Shown: positions 32,792 through 45,060, counted from the stretch's first letter. The stretch: 64,000 nt of DNA from Moniliella sp. 'wahieum' (GCA_003971905.1 RSEE01000005.1:186001-250000), one strand, 5' to 3'. The notes: generated by a model from the letters alone, not told the origin. Program-made: numbers and translations.

Positions 32792-33856
32792 CGAAACGCA
32801 GCAGAGGGTGGCGGTGGCGGGGCAGCCGGGGACAAGGGCGGGAGCCAGCCCACCGGGCCCAGTTGCTGCTTGCTTGCAATTCCGCTGGTTGTGAGGTTCT
32901 TATTTAATGGTGAGCGCTAAAGCGTACCGCAGAGCCCCCATTCCGCCTCAGGAGGTGAGGCTCACCTCCCCCACCTCTCAATCCCGGCGTTCCATGCGAA
33001 TCGTCCAGGTCAGCGTCTGTCCCTCTGTCTTCCTACCTGGGCGCGCATTCGCTTCAAAAGTTACAAGGTTACACCGGGAAGAACCCCCTTCTCTGCGCAC
33101 AACAACTTAGGTCCCACAGCAGCACAGCCAGTTGGCTCGCTTCGCCTCTCAAAAATGACGACACCCTCATCAGGTTTGGGCCCTGAGCTGACCAGTTGCC
33201 CCCCCCCACACCAAAACCTCAAACCTTCTCTACACACGAGACCATACAGGGGCATACAGGGGAAGGAAAATGGGCATTGAAGATACCAGGCACAATAGCC
33301 TGGCGCCGGGAAGAAATCAGGAGGCATGGAAAAAGGTAAAGCGCGCAGGAATTCGGTCGGGGTACAACACGGAGAAACACCCACCAACAGCCTGGCCCTA
33401 GTCCCAATAAAAGAACGCAGGGACGACGTGAGTGTAAGAAGCGGCGGTGGGACGCGCAAAGGGCAGTGGGAAGGGAAGGGGGAAGGGGAGGAGAGGGAGG
33501 CGAGAAAGGGGAAGGCGGGGGGAGAGGAGGAGGTAAAGGAGGAGAAGGAACAGACAGGAAGAGCGAGAAAAAAGTAGGAACCGAATCCGACGAGGAGTGA
33601 GCGGCGGAGTTCGAGGTCCTACGCCTCCTCCCCCCCTACTTTAATGGAAGGGGAGGAAGGCACCCGAGCAAGCTGCCACAGGCACAGCATCGCAAGCGGG
33701 ACACGAGACAAGAATCCAAGTCCTCCCAAGGTACGAGATGAAGGACAATACCCCATGCGTAGGTGACAGAAGAGCCTACGCGTACCAAAGGAGGTAGAAG
33801 TACACGGGATGTACAGCGCGGGCAGCGGAACAAAACAGAAACGGCAGTACAAGCGT
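32792..33856. other. Intergenic: CDC43 promoter and PNRC-gene 3' flank
   Basis: About 1 kb without a gene I can support. It contains the perfect palindrome GGAGGTGAGGCTCACCTCC (32951-32969). It also has a long purine-rich tract (about 33455-33580) whose open frame is simple Arg/Lys/Glu/Gly sequence and probably not coding. Confidence 0.5.
32951..32969. promoter_or_regulatory. Perfect 19-bp palindrome upstream of CDC43
   Basis: GGAGGTGAG-G-CTCACCTCC: 9-bp arms around one base, 160 bp upstream of the CDC43 start. It has the form of a dimeric regulator site; the binder is unknown. Confidence 0.45.
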
Positions 33857-35043
33857 TCAGACCATTAGTTTAGCAAGAAGGGTCTCGATCGTCTGAGGGG
33901 CACCGTGTGACGGGGGCGGGGCCGCACTCGGCGTCGGCGCAGGTGCGGTGTAGTCCGTCGTGGTGGCCCGAGCCGGGGCGGGGGCGGGAGCAAAGGTGCC
34001 AAACTCGGTGCAGGAGGACTTGGGGCGGCGGGCGCGTTGCTCGTGAGGGGCGTTGGCTGCGGACCAAAGGCGTGGTTCGGGAAGAGGGTGCGAGGCTCAG
34101 GGTACGTCCGGAGGAGGGGGCTTGGCAGGCGGGTAGGGATGCGAGTGACCACGGGGATGCGGGTGAGGATGCGGGCCGGGTGTGCATGCGGATGCGGGTG
34201 CATGTGGGGCGGGTAAGGCGATAAATGTACCCGTTGGCATGGTGGGGAGGTGTACAGGGAACGGGATCTGGGCCTCGGAGAGAAGGTGGTAACGGGCCAG
34301 AGTGGGGCGCACTGCTTAGGGGCAGGCCCATGCAGGCGGAGCAGGCACATGGGGAGAGACCTTGGTCATGCGGCCAAGGGAGGGGAGTTCATGACAGCAG
34401 AGGGATGCGATGAAGCGGCGGGAATGGCGACGGGGGACGAGGTGTCGGTACTGGAGGAAGAAGTGTCGCTACTCAACGCCGGCACAGCCGGCGTAGGGGA
34501 TTCGGGCGAACCACGGAGGGTGGAAGTGCTAGCTTAAACTTAGGCGCCGGCAACGCATGGGCAGAGGGAGACATGTGGAACGAAGGCCCGGCATACGACT
34601 TTTCCGTTGCAGCAATCGCCGTTGTTGAGGGAACTGGTGCCGCTGGTGTGGATCGGCGACTCTTCTTGTTCTTCCTGGGTTGCGGGTGGGGCGCGTGCTG
34701 TGGGGGTGCTAAGGGAAGAGGGCTTGTTGCCAGGTCAGGTCGATGGAGGATGTGGGAGCAGAGATCGATACGGGTCCGAGGCCAGGGCCGAACGTTTCTT
34801 GGCACTCTTCTTGCTGGGTGTGGGGGAGGGTGCATGGAGGGCGAAGGGAAGGGCGAGGACGAGGCGGCAAGCATCGCTGGCTGCCAGGTCAAGGCGGGGC
34901 TGGAGGCGGCGGCAGCGAGCGGGGGTGCGCTTGCTCCTCTTTGTTGCTGGCGGCGGCGGGGTGCCGGTGGTGGGCATGTCCCAAAGGTCGTCCTGTGGTT
35001 GGCGTGGAGTGCGGGGGGAAGGAGCAGGCATGACAGCGAGCAT
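33857..35043 (-). CDS. PNRC-motif protein (Edc1/Edc2-like decapping activator candidate)
   Basis: Disordered Pro/Ser-rich protein. The start is taken at 35043 (MLAVMPAPSPRTPRQPQDDL). The key feature is EKSYAGPSFHMSPSAHALPA followed by PKFK (about 34610-34540). It matches the pattern AGxxFhxSPxPsxLPxPxF of PNRC proteins and yeast Edc1/Edc2, a short motif that binds the Dcp1 decapping coactivator. NLS-like KRSKRTPAR and SKKSAKKRSA precede it. The region after (about 34520-34380) is Ser/Thr-rich, then His/Pro-rich. The last residues, APQTIETLLAKLMV, form an amphipathic helix to the TGA at 33857, like the C-terminal helix of EDC-type proteins. Many frame slips make the middle uncertain. Confidence 0.5.
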
Positions 35044-35420
35044 CGTTGGGCGGAGGAGCAGCGAGGCGTGGGTGATGGAGGCGGGTGGTGGTGGTGGATG
35101 ACTCGATGACGAGGACCGGCGGCTGGTGCCCAAGTGGCAAAACCAAACTGAAAGCATGTGTGTTCAGGTGCTGCGTGACGCTGCCTTGCCGCTCCTCTGC
35201 CTGCTGGGCTTGCCACCACTCGGCCAGCCCCCTGCAGCCGCGCCTCTGCCAGCACCCGACACTCCCCCGTGCCGCCACATGTGCCCGGCCTTTTCCGGCA
35301 CCTTGTCTGTCAACATGTCAACCAGGCCGATTCATCACCTAATTCCGCTGACGTGGCCCTTTTCCGCCGCGAGAAAAGTGATTAATACGCAGCCGGCTTA
35401 TCTAGCGCCCCAAAAGAAAT
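35044..35420. other. Intergenic upstream of PNRC-motif gene
   Basis: Promoter side of the PNRC-motif gene and 3' side of tRNA-Arg. No gene supported. Confidence 0.4.
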
Positions 35421-35508
35421 CGAATCCTGCCGGGGTCGAACCGACGACCATTACCATTACTCTCGAAAGAAGCCGGAAAGTAACACTCTACCACTGAGCT
35501 AAGGATCC
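35421..35508 (-). tRNA. tRNA-Arg (CCG), probable intron
   Basis: Minus strand from 35508. Acceptor GGATCCT pairs with AGGATTC; the D-arm is GCTC-AGTGGTA-GAGT (A box TAGCTCAGTGG) and the T-arm GTCGG-TTCGACC-CCGGC (B box). The anticodon stem is TTACT/GGTAA and the loop begins TTCCGG, placing CCG at 34-36. About 16 nt of intron follows position 37. This leaves a normal 5-nt variable loop TGGTC. A TTTT terminator follows the G discriminator. A shorter intron with a different stem pairing is possible. Confidence 0.72.
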
Positions 35509-35743
35509 TTCGTTCTTTACCGTTCTGCAGATAAGTAACCCAAAGAAGGGCTATCTGCCTGCTAGCCCACCACGCCACCATTCATCTCGATCAATTGTCT
35601 ATTTCCCCTCCCCCCTACACACATTGCCCCTCTGGTATAAGATGTTCTTCTGGGATAAGCTGTTCTACACCAAGATGGATAACATGATCTAGACAACAAA
35701 ATAGTACAAGCACACCCTCTTCCTCAGCATCCGTCTCCTGCCG

Positions 35744-38700
35744 CTAGCGCACCGAAACCGGCGGTTCGGGCAAATGGGGCGACGGAGCACGGCTGGTGCC
35801 GACACGTGGCGCAGTGTACACCATCATCTGATCCCACGCGGCTTCCAACCGCGCCACTTCCTCCTGCACATCCTTCACCCGCGTCGCATTCCGCCAGGAT
35901 AAGAGCGAGGGCAAGTGTCGCGTCAAGTCCTGCAGCGCCCCCGCACACGCCAGCAGGCGCGTCCGCGTCGCTATCGCCTCGGTTCGGGGAACGCTGAGTT
36001 GCGCCAAGGCTGGTTCGCCCCGGTTGCGTAGGCTGGATCCGCCCGGGGTGAGGTACGATGGGATGGATAGTTGTTCGGCCCAGACCCGGGCGGAAAAGAC
36101 CGAGGCATGTAAGAACGCATCAAACGCCATATCGAGCAGCGGGTGGTTCCAAATCCGGGGTGCCTCGGACGGTGTAAAGTGTGGTGCGAGCGTGTGTCCA
36201 ACCGTTGGCGCCAAGCCGGAAGATTGGGTCGCCGACTCGCGTGTCAAACGCCGCATCGCGGTGGAAATGTTGGCCACAAACCCGGTAGACACTTGGATCG
36301 TCGCCATCCTCTCGGCTGCACTCATCAAATCCATCTCTGGTCGGATCGATTTTATCTCTTCCAGCACATCCAACAGGTGGAACGTTCCCAAGGTTGAGTG
36401 CAGCACCAAGTAGTACAGCATCATCTGCGCATCTGTGTCCAATAGCGCATACGCCTGCGTACACGCTTGTACCAGCGATCCAAACGTGCCATAGTGCCGC
36501 CGAACAATGTCAACAGCCAACACAGCCGCCGCGCGCGTTGCCGCCGGATCCGGGATCCCGGCATCCACCGCCTCTTGCAGCACCGACACTTGGCGCCACA
36601 TGTAGATCTTGAGCGCGTTGGCCCAGTGGAGGGAGAGCATGAGGTCGTCTCCTCCGCGAGGTGCGACGGCCTTGGCCCGCGCCAAAGCCAACGAGGCTTG
36701 GTGCCACTGTTCCGTCGGGCGGGGACTGGACGGCCGGTCCGCCCCCACTTCCTCCAACCCTTCCCCGCCCGAGGAGGCAATGGCAGCATGCACGTGCAGC
36801 AGCTGTGGCGCATGCGTGTTGTAGTACTCCAGCCCTTGGAAACGCGCTGCGGCATCAATGCATTCCTCGGCAAAGGACGAGGACATGGTGGAGCTGACGC
36901 GCCACGAGATGGAGTGGCTATTGTCAAAGATTAGGGTGGCCCATGCCAGCGTCTCCAACAGGCCCAACAGGGTCGGGATCAGCGATGGCGATACCGGAGG
37001 TAACTCGGGCGGGGGCATTGAGGGTTTGCGCCGCGCCCAATCGGGCGAGACAGCGCGAAGATGCGCCTCGGCTGCTTCGCGATGGTACTCTGTCACTTGG
37101 CGAGCAAGTTTGCGAGCCCGCACCACCAGCTCTTCCATATGGCGCACGCCACTTGTCGCAGCGAATCGGCATTCCCGCGCGGCACGCTCCGCCATGTATT
37201 CGGCCTCCTCATCATCCGACGGACGGCGCGAAAGTGGGTCCACACTGGCCACAGAGGCTACGCTGGCATTAAAGGGAGGAGGGATGCTAGAGAAGAGTAG
37301 CAGGGCATACGCGACCCGGAACGAAGGCACCGTTGCCAACGGGAAAAGGAGGTCATGCGCATGCTTCCACGTAGCCCGTTGGGCGAGCAGATGGAGGGGT
37401 TTGGCACCCGCACGGGTAGGGGGCATCGTTGCGCTGGTGAGATACTGGGCCCCAAACGCCGTGAGGACAGCCTTGCAAGCCTCATTGATTTCGTCCTGAA
37501 ATCAGAAGGGAAGAGGGATCGTGAGTTAGTGGAGCACGTTCCTAAAAGGGAAGAGACATACCCAAGTCCGTCTGCGCGCACGCTGGGTCCACGCCGTCTT
37601 TGGCTTGCCCGCCTGAGAAGGGTCAATGGACGTGTCAAACGCAGCATCAAGCAGGACGGAAACCAAGAACAAGTTAGGCTGAGCTGCGGAGGAGGAGGAG
37701 TTGTATCCTTCTTTGTCTGCCAGACCGATCCCGAAGTCGGAACCGGAGGAAGTCCACTCGGACCAACTGGCCTTGCTGTCATGCAGGACGTTCAACAACT
37801 TGCCCGTCTCATCTTCAGCAGGAATCAACTCATCAAGCGTCTGGAAGCGGCCTGAGCTGGAGCCAAAGGAAGAACGTTCCCTCGGTGCTTCGAGAGTGAG
37901 ACGGCGCTCCATCTCCTCTGCAACAAAGACAGGCTTGACGTAGGAGCATTCATGCGAGAGCCACAACGTCATGGGTCCCTCCATAATCGAGGCATACAAG
38001 CAGAGAGTACGGGATACCAGTGTCGCCATCATGGCGCCGCGGTTGATGGAAGAAATGGTGCGTGTGGTGCCTGGAATGGCAGCCAGGGACTCCAGTTCGT
38101 CCAGCAAGCGCATTGCCTGGGCGGGGTCCCACGTTTCTCTCTGCACTGCGCGATGAGGTAACAGAGCTTGCTTCCTTTTCCTTCTCTTTCTCCTGCGCCT
38201 CTCTCATTGGACCAGATAGGAGAGTAGACGACCATCCAGACTCCTCTGGTGGTGTCGGCTCCGGTCGGGCCCGTTTTGAGGGAACGGACACCGTCTCCGA
38301 AGGCAGCTTCCCCCCCGACGAGGTGGCCGACAGTTTCCTTCCGTTGGGCGGGGCATTGTGCGTATTGTGGAAGCTGGTTGCTGCTTTGATCATGAACACT
38401 TCGTGGGTCGTACACTCAATTCCTCGACGGCGACAGGTCGAGCACCCGACCACTGGCTTGCCCGTCACACCAATATCCGAAAAAGTAACTGACATTTGCA
38501 GGTCGCACCCTTTCTTGCTTGCCCGACACGCATCGCAAGAAGAGTTCTGTCGTCGGCCTGTTCGACTCTTGCCGGCTTTGCTCTTGACCGCCTTGAGCGT
38601 GCCAGTGGTGCCTGAGGGCGCGCGGCGGGGAAAGGCGTCAGACATGGACGTGGCTGTAGAGGGATTGTGGGGGATGGGTGGAGAGACACCACTGTGAGGT

Positions 38701-39270
38701 GCCAATGGCTCGAGTGGCGGTGATGTTTCTGAGCCAGAGCGGGTAGAGGGAACGGACAGGCGGGACGGTCCCGAGCCCGAGGTTGTGGAGGCGAGAGAAG
38801 GGTCCGGCAAGGAGGGTGCCGAAGTGGTGTGATGGGGGGTCGCACTGGGTCGGAACTCGGCAGCGTGAGCGGATGGATGGGCAGTATGTTGCTCAATCAG
38901 CTGGTTGGTCCATGCGCCATTGAGCAGGTCGGACCCGACCTCAGGGGCAAAGGAGTTGCCCAAGGAGGGCATCTCCTGGGGGAAGGAATGGGCGGAGGAG
39001 AGCGCGGGAGGTGGATCGGGGACTGGGAGAGGAAGAGCGCATCGTGCCCGTTTTGTGGTGGGGCGGCGACGGCAGGGTCGAGGAAGGGCAGGGGCGCAGG
39101 AGGAGCGGGAGGGGCCGAGGACTGCTGGGAATGCTGGTCCGGAGGGAGCATGCCGAGCAAGTCGAAGGCAAAGTCGGTGGCGCCCAGTTCGGGGCGGCGG
39201 GGGCAGGAAAGAAATGGTGAGGGTCGTTTGGGGTGGGAGTGCCGTGGGGGTCTGTGTTGGAGGGCCACAT
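35744..39270 (-). CDS. Zn2Cys6 fungal-type transcription factor
   Basis: Nuclear regulator with a GAL4-type binuclear zinc cluster; targets unknown. The ATG at 39270 gives MWPSNTDPHGTPTPNDPHHF, then a Pro/Ser-rich region with DFAFDLLGMLPPDQ. NSSCDACRASKKGCDL and GCSTCRRRGIECTTHE (about 38550-38420) form the cluster with spacing C-x2-C-x6-C-x20-C-x2-C-x6-C; the 20-residue loop is longer than usual. Lys-rich GTLKAVKSKAGKSRTGRRQ precedes it. A long C-terminal helical regulatory domain runs from about 38150 to the stop at 35744. It includes MRLLDELESLAAIPGTTRTI and DIVRRHYGTFGSLVQACTQA. An intron lies near 37500-37560. Frame breaks are near 38150 and 38980-39200. Confidence 0.88.
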
Positions 39271-40113
39271 GGCGAGAGGATTAGCAAGGAGGACGGGGTG
39301 GTGAGGGTGGTGATGGTGGTGATGGTGGCGGTGGGGGCGACGGCAGTACGCGGAGGCAGACGGGAGGGGTGCGGTGGCAAGCGCAGCAGAGGGAGCAGAT
39401 GCTGGTCACTGAGTCTGAACCGTGACGCGTGACGGATGAGACTGATGCATCGCTCGATGAGTGGGTGATGCATGATGCATTGCATGCGGCCTGGGGCCCT
39501 GAGGCTCAGCCTCAGGGTTATGCACCTGGGACTGCACGTGTGGCTGGCACCGGGGCGGTGTCGCTTGGGGCTATTGGGTTAGGACTGCGCCTGGCCGAGT
39601 GGGGCTGCGGGCATCGGAGGGATGAACGTGACCCGTGACGCGTGAACGTTGATATAGATCGTTGGTGCAAATACGCTCAACGCACCGCCGCCTACGTCCC
39701 AACCCACGTGGAGTTCTGCCCAGCGCGGGGAAGCACTCCAAGCAGGCGCAAGCTCACCGCCCCAAGCGCGTACGCCTTATATCCCCACCCCCTCTGCCGC
39801 CCGGCAGCCATCACCCCTTCATCACACTCACCTGCTCCCCTCCCGGCTCACGCTCACGCTCACCGGTCACCCCCTCCCCACCGGCCACCCCGCATTCCGC
39901 CATGTCACCCATGTCACCAGTCACCCTGTCATGCACCATGCATGTCTCCCCGATCACTCGCTTTTCCCCACACTGCCTCCGTGCAGCCCCGCGCCCCACA
40001 GCCCGTTCCGATTGGCTCCACGGCACCAGCCGTGCTGTGGGCGGAATTAACAGTGTATGCCCTACAGCTGGAGGATCGGCTCTAAAATAAGCAGCAATGG
40101 ATGGATGCTTGCA
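39271..40113. other. Upstream region of the Zn2Cys6 gene
   Basis: No gene supported. It contains CGTGACGCGTGACGG (39421-39435), ATGCATGATGCATTGCATGC (39469-39488), a 10-bp-arm palindrome at 39497-39517 and GTGACGCGTGAACGTT (about 39635-39650). Confidence 0.5.
39497..39517. promoter_or_regulatory. 21-bp palindrome upstream of the Zn2Cys6 gene
   Basis: Arms CCCTGAGGCT and AGCCTCAGGG around a single C, about 230 bp upstream of the start at 39270. A candidate dimeric factor site, possibly autoregulatory; inference only. Confidence 0.4.
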
Positions 40114-43100
40114 TTAATTAGGTCGAAATGTCGCTCTTGCGCCCGCGCTCCATTGTCCCTCGCGCCGCGCGTCCACGCGGGTGGCTACAGCGTCATCGTC
40201 ATCGTCATCGTCTTGGCATGCACCCCCCACCGGCGGGCCACCCGCAAACAGCGTGTGCAGCAGCTTGAGGTACCGCAGCGACCGTAGCTCGTCCTCCGCC
40301 GTCCCCGGCTCTGGCGGCGGCAGCGCCGTCAGCACCACACTCGTGCCCCCCGCCACCGACGAGTGGGTGCGGATGAGCTCGTTGAGAATCAGATACTGCG
40401 CCTTGTTGGGCAAGTCGTTGAACGAGATCAGGGGAGGTCCCGCCGCGTCGTGTGTGGCAGCGCCGTAGGGCATATTGCGTGAGCGCAGCCGCGACGACGA
40501 TCGCCCCTCCCCGCTGCCCGATCCCTTTTCGCCTGCTTGCGCCTCCACGTCCACCTCCGAGGCGCCTGGCTCCGCCTCGCTCCCAGCCTGCTTGTCCGCT
40601 CCACGCGCATGCAACGGCCCCGTGCTGCGCATGGTCGCGTCCGGGTCCTGGTCCGCTTCAGACTCGAGCGGGACGAGGAACGCGGTGGGAAAGAGGGCCG
40701 GGCCCGCGCCCTTGGCTCCTCCACCGTATGCGCCCTTCGGTCTAGGGAAGCGGACATGCTCTGCGTCCGGCCCTTGTGGCGTTTGCGCGTAGTATCCACC
40801 GTACTGGCTCGCCCAGTAGCAATTCCCGCGCCGGGGGCGGCAAACTGGGAGTGGGAGCGTGGGCTGCCACTACTGCCCCATTGGTCCGGGTCGAAGAGGT
40901 GGTAGAGCTCGTCGCTCAGGTCGCTGTCCGAATCCGACTCGCTCCCCGAGCTGGAGGAGTCGACATCGGAGCTGGTGGACAGACGGGTGCGCGCCTTGGG
41001 GTGTGCAAGACCGATTTGGATGTTGCGTTTAAAATAGGCCATATGCTCGGGCGGGAGGGTGAAGCCGAGCAATTGTTGTTGTTTGCGTGTCCGGCGTGCT
41101 GGGCTGTTCGTCCGTTCCGTCGTTGACACGCGTTTTTTCGAGAGCGCCGCTTGGGTTCGCCGAGCGCGTCGGGCATCTTCCTTGCGCAGTTCCTTCAACG
41201 TCTCCCACCATGGATCCAACTCCAACGCCCGTTCGATCCGCTCCGACGCCCTGTGGCCCAACACGATCGCCTCGTACGCATTCACCTGGGCCGTGCGCAG
41301 ACAAAATACTCGTAGCTCCGCCCGGACACGCAAGTTGTCCAGCAAACTCTGGATCCGACCCCGTTCTTCCTCCACTTGCTCAGGCACCTCGACAAACACA
41401 TTCACCCGTAACTGGTGCCGCTTCCAGGCACCCGTCATGCTCAAGATTGTGCCCAAATGCAAGACCATGGTATAACTGTCCCAGGTGCGCGACTGATCGT
41501 TCCCCGGTTCCGTACTGGCAATCTGCACCGGCCACAAGTCAAGATACTTCTTCTCTTCGCCTTTGTGCGAGGGCGATGAGGAGAACCAGGAGCCGGCACC
41601 ATGAGTCGGATGAAGCGCTTGGGTGACCGATGTGTCCAGGTGCGAAAAGCCATAGGCAATGGCAAAACTCTTGTTGAGCGCCAACGTGTCCTCCATGATG
41701 CCAACAAACGCTTGGGCACGGATCGGAGTTTCGCGCCGCGCCTGGTCCGTCGGCAGCTCTTCCACATCCAAAGTCATGTAACCTTGCGGATTCTCTTCCT
41801 CACTTTCCTCGGTGGGGCTCGCCATCCCGCGAATCGTAATCTCGCTCTCGTCCGAACCGGCGACCAAAGATTTTTGCCGTGGATCCATCCGGAGCGGGAA
41901 CTGCATGTGCGACGGAAAGCCCATCACAACAATGTTGGGCCGCATCCCGCCCAAGCCACAGGATAAAATCAAGTTGCGTGCTCCCTCGCGCTCGTCACGC
42001 GCAATGACAATGTCGACAAACGACTTGATGCCCGTCAAGTCGATCAGCTTGAGCCATGACACGTTTTGCTGTCTCAGCTCGGACAGGCACTCGGCAAAGT
42101 CGCCTTTGAGCACGTGGCCCAAGACGTAGAGTGAACCTTTTTTCAGGGCGTTGCAGAAGATGATCGTGTTCCATTCGGTGCGGGGGTTGTTGGCCAAGAG
42201 CAAGACTTGCGGACGCCAATACTTGACATGGCCTTTCCGCTCATCAATCCGCAGCATTTGCCGACGCGAAATGTAGTAGTTCAAGTTGCGCGTCACGTCG
42301 CCCCACGGTTTGGGCGGCGCATAGATGTGCACCGCAACAAACAGGCCAATGGTCAACACGAGGCATTGGAGCGCCGCCCACCAGTCCGTGAAGAACATAG
42401 CGCCAAAGCTGATCAGTGTGCCGCCCCAGGCAGTGTAAATGTTCCAGTACCGGAACAAGGGCCGGAAACTAGGTGCACCCCCAGCCTTCAAGGCAGCCGT
42501 GGCAAAGCACAGCGTACCAAACGTCAGCAGCGTCGTCATAGTCACGAGCTGCGCCAACGCATTGACCGAATCGACCACCAAGACCAACTGGCAAAAGAGG
42601 TAGGTGATCAAGATGGCATAGGTGGGTGTATCACTGACCTCGGTACCTTGGGCAAAGACATTGAGGACCGGGAGCAGGTTGTCCCGTGCGATGGCCTGGA
42701 GCACCTTGGCACACGCCAAGACGCCCATCAAGGTCGAAAACGCCGTCGAGGCCAACGCGCCAAACGTGATCAGTTGCGGACTCAGCGCAATGTCATTCAC
42801 GATCCCAGCGTCGCTATAAAAGCTTTGACGATCCACTGTCGAAGCAAGGATGATAAAGGTGCCGAAGTAGATGATGAAAGTGAAAACCAAGGACCAGTTG
42901 GTGCCCTTGGGGATCGACTTGCTCGGCTTGCGCAGGTCCCCAGACATACTGGCCCCAGCCAGAATCCCATTGACAGCAGGGAAGAGTACGCCAAAGACTG
43001 ACTGCCAGCTCTCGGGTTTGTCCCCCGTCGAGGACCCCGCAGCACCGGAGGTAAAGTGCGGGAAGTTGGCTTTCAAAGTGGCCAGCGACCAACCAGTAAA

Positions 43101-44285
43101 GTACGCGCCCCGCTCGGTCGCGGAAGGGTGCACGGCAATACTGGAGAGGGGATGGAGAGGATGGCAGCAGAGAGGATGACAGCGAGACCGAGTGTGGCGC
43201 GGGCAAAGAGCCGGCTTCCGACGAGACAGACTAGCATGCAGAGCAAGAGCAACAGACTTCCATAGAAGAAGAGCCAGATTGGGCCCTCGGGCAGACCATC
43301 GGACATCCTCGACTCGCCATACGCATCAGTCAAGCTCTCCACAAACCCAAGCACGTTCATGGCTGCGTTCAATGCTTGACCGGCAAAAAAGATGAGGCCA
43401 ATGCTCCCGCCAAACTCGGGTCCGAGACTGCGGGAGATGAGGTAGTAGGCCCCGCCGCCACGCACTTGACCGTTGGTGCTAATTGCATTGAGCGACATGG
43501 CAGTCAGAGTATCAATCGCATAGCTGACCACCAGCAACCCAAACGCACCCAGCAGTCCAACTTGACCAATAATAAAGCCAAACCGAAGAAAGAGAATGAT
43601 ACCGAGGATCTGCATGAATATCACAGCGTCAGTCCCTCTTTGCCCAGCCAATGTGCCCACGCGCAAACAAGAGACATACATTCAAGCTGACCGGCATAAA
43701 CACCCCGTCCCACGTTCCCAGTTTCCTCGGTGCATACTCTGCAGGGGAGATCATGCCGCCCGCTTTGGGATGGTGGGCCGGGGGAGCGGGAGCCAAGTCG
43801 TCGGGGAAAAAGGAATTTTCTCGTTGCAACCCCATCTTGTGTTTCTTTCCGGACCCATCTGCTTTCACACCGGGCTCAAACGTGACGCCCTTCTTGCCAT
43901 TGTGGGAAGGAAGAGGGGCACTTTTGTCGGCCAGGTCGCTATCCATGGCACCGTATCCCCCGGGATGTGATAGCGACTGCCCATCCTCCGGCCCGGCGAG
44001 CAGGGCGCGGTTCTCCTCTAAGCCAGAGGCAGCAGAACTGGAGGACACAGCCGATGATGCTACCGCCCGCGGCAAATCGTCCTCCGAGTTGCGCCGGTGG
44101 AAGCTGGACGGACGAGAGTGCGAGTCGGCTAGGCTGGCGGGACGGGAATAAGGGTCGGCTGGCGACAGGAGACCGGACTGGCGGGCCTCATGGTTCGGGC
44201 CTTCGATCGAGTCGCGGCGGAGAAGGGACTGGGTCAGGGCTTGGAAGTCGTCGCGGTCGGATGGCCGGCTGACAAACTTGGACAT
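40114..44285 (-). CDS. VHC1: Cation-chloride cotransporter, VHC1-like
   Basis: SLC12-family K+-Cl- symporter, vacuolar in yeast. The start is taken at 44285 (MSKFVSRPSDRDDFQALTQS); an in-frame ATG at 44444 is possible. A Ser-rich N-tail leads to KLGTWDGVFMPVSLN, an intron (about 43676-43607, GTATGT to ATGCAG), then ILGIILFLRFGFIIGQVG. The family signatures are AISTNGQVRGGGAYYLISRS, LGPEFGGSIGLIFF, FGVLFPAVNGILAGASMSGD, LRKPSKSIPKGT, GVLACAKVLQAIARDN and PTYAILITYLFCQLVLVVDS. About 12 membrane spans end near 42330. The cytosolic C-domain holds LNYYISRRQMLRIDERKGHV and KYWRPQVLLL. It ends in ISFNDLPNKAQYLILNELI and SVVLTALPPPEPGT, with a run of Asp before the TAA at 40114. Frame breaks are near 43140 and 40640. 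Confidence 0.94.
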
Positions 44286-44474
44286 GCCCGCGCACTGGCT
44301 GGCTGGATTCGCTACCGGCGGCGGCGGTGGGAGAGACAGGCGGCCCAGATACGAGGCAGAGGCACAATCGGCAGCCTCCCAAAAGCCAATCGTGGTAACC
44401 GGTAACTCCACCCGCCCGAAACAAGGCCGCGCCAATTGTGACATTTCATTTTGGCGGTAGTCAAAAACTCTGCG

Positions 44475-44494
44475 TCATCGATCATCGATCATCC
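44475..44494. promoter_or_regulatory. ATCGATCATCGATCATCC motif
   Basis: Two overlapping ATCGATCATC units about 190 bp upstream of the cotransporter start at 44285 (about 30 bp from the alternative ATG at 44444). Strongest example of the recurrent motif. Confidence 0.4.
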
Positions 44495-44827
44495 TTCATC
44501 TGCATAAGACCGCGTTCAACACATAGGCGCTGGAAAATAGGGTTGTACTATGTACCAGGTGTTTGTGTTGGTCAGATGGCATTGTGCAAGGCATCATTCC
44601 ACACCCACTAGGGGGCAAGAGTCAACATTAAACAGGACACAACGTTTTACAAACCGCGCCAGCGGGTCTTCCAGATCTGGCCTGCATGACCTTTCTCGAA
44701 GGGATAGGCCTTTTTTGGTTAAGAGGCGAGGGTGAGTACAACACAGATGATTCCAGGGAAGACTGCATCGAGAAGACAAAACAAACTCGATCCTACTATA
44801 TATATGGGAATGAATTAAAACTAGTAA

Positions 44828-45060
44828 TGATGAGACCTGGAGTCCTGATGGTCCTCGACGATGATGCAATCGCACTGGTAGTGGCGGTGGTCTAAGCCAA
44901 CCATCAACGCCTACGGAGAGGAACAACAAGCAGCGAGTCGCCACCAGGGGCTAAGCTGCGGAACAGGGAAAAACAAGAGAAAGAAAACAACGGAACTCCC
45001 AGGCCTGAGGAGGAACTGAAGGGACATTGGCCAAAGCACGAGCCACCCGATGGCTCAACA
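44828..45060. mobile_element. Solo LTR A (233 bp, TG...CA, TSD AGTAA)
   Basis: Begins TGATGAGACC and ends GGCTCAACA, the TG...CA termini of an LTR with short inverted ends (TGTTGAG/CTCATCA when read in reverse). It is flanked by exact 5-bp direct repeats AGTAA at 44823-44827 and 45061-45065. Aligns along its whole length with the reverse complement of 45567-45791. No internal retrotransposon sequence remains, so it is a solo LTR left by recombination. Short LTR and 5-bp duplication suit Ty1/copia or Ty3 elements. Confidence 0.85.

Noticed and set aside
33326-33577. Open frame of Arg/Lys/Glu/Gly repeats
   Set aside because: It is a translation of a purine-rich low-complexity tract, without a homologous pattern or promoter.
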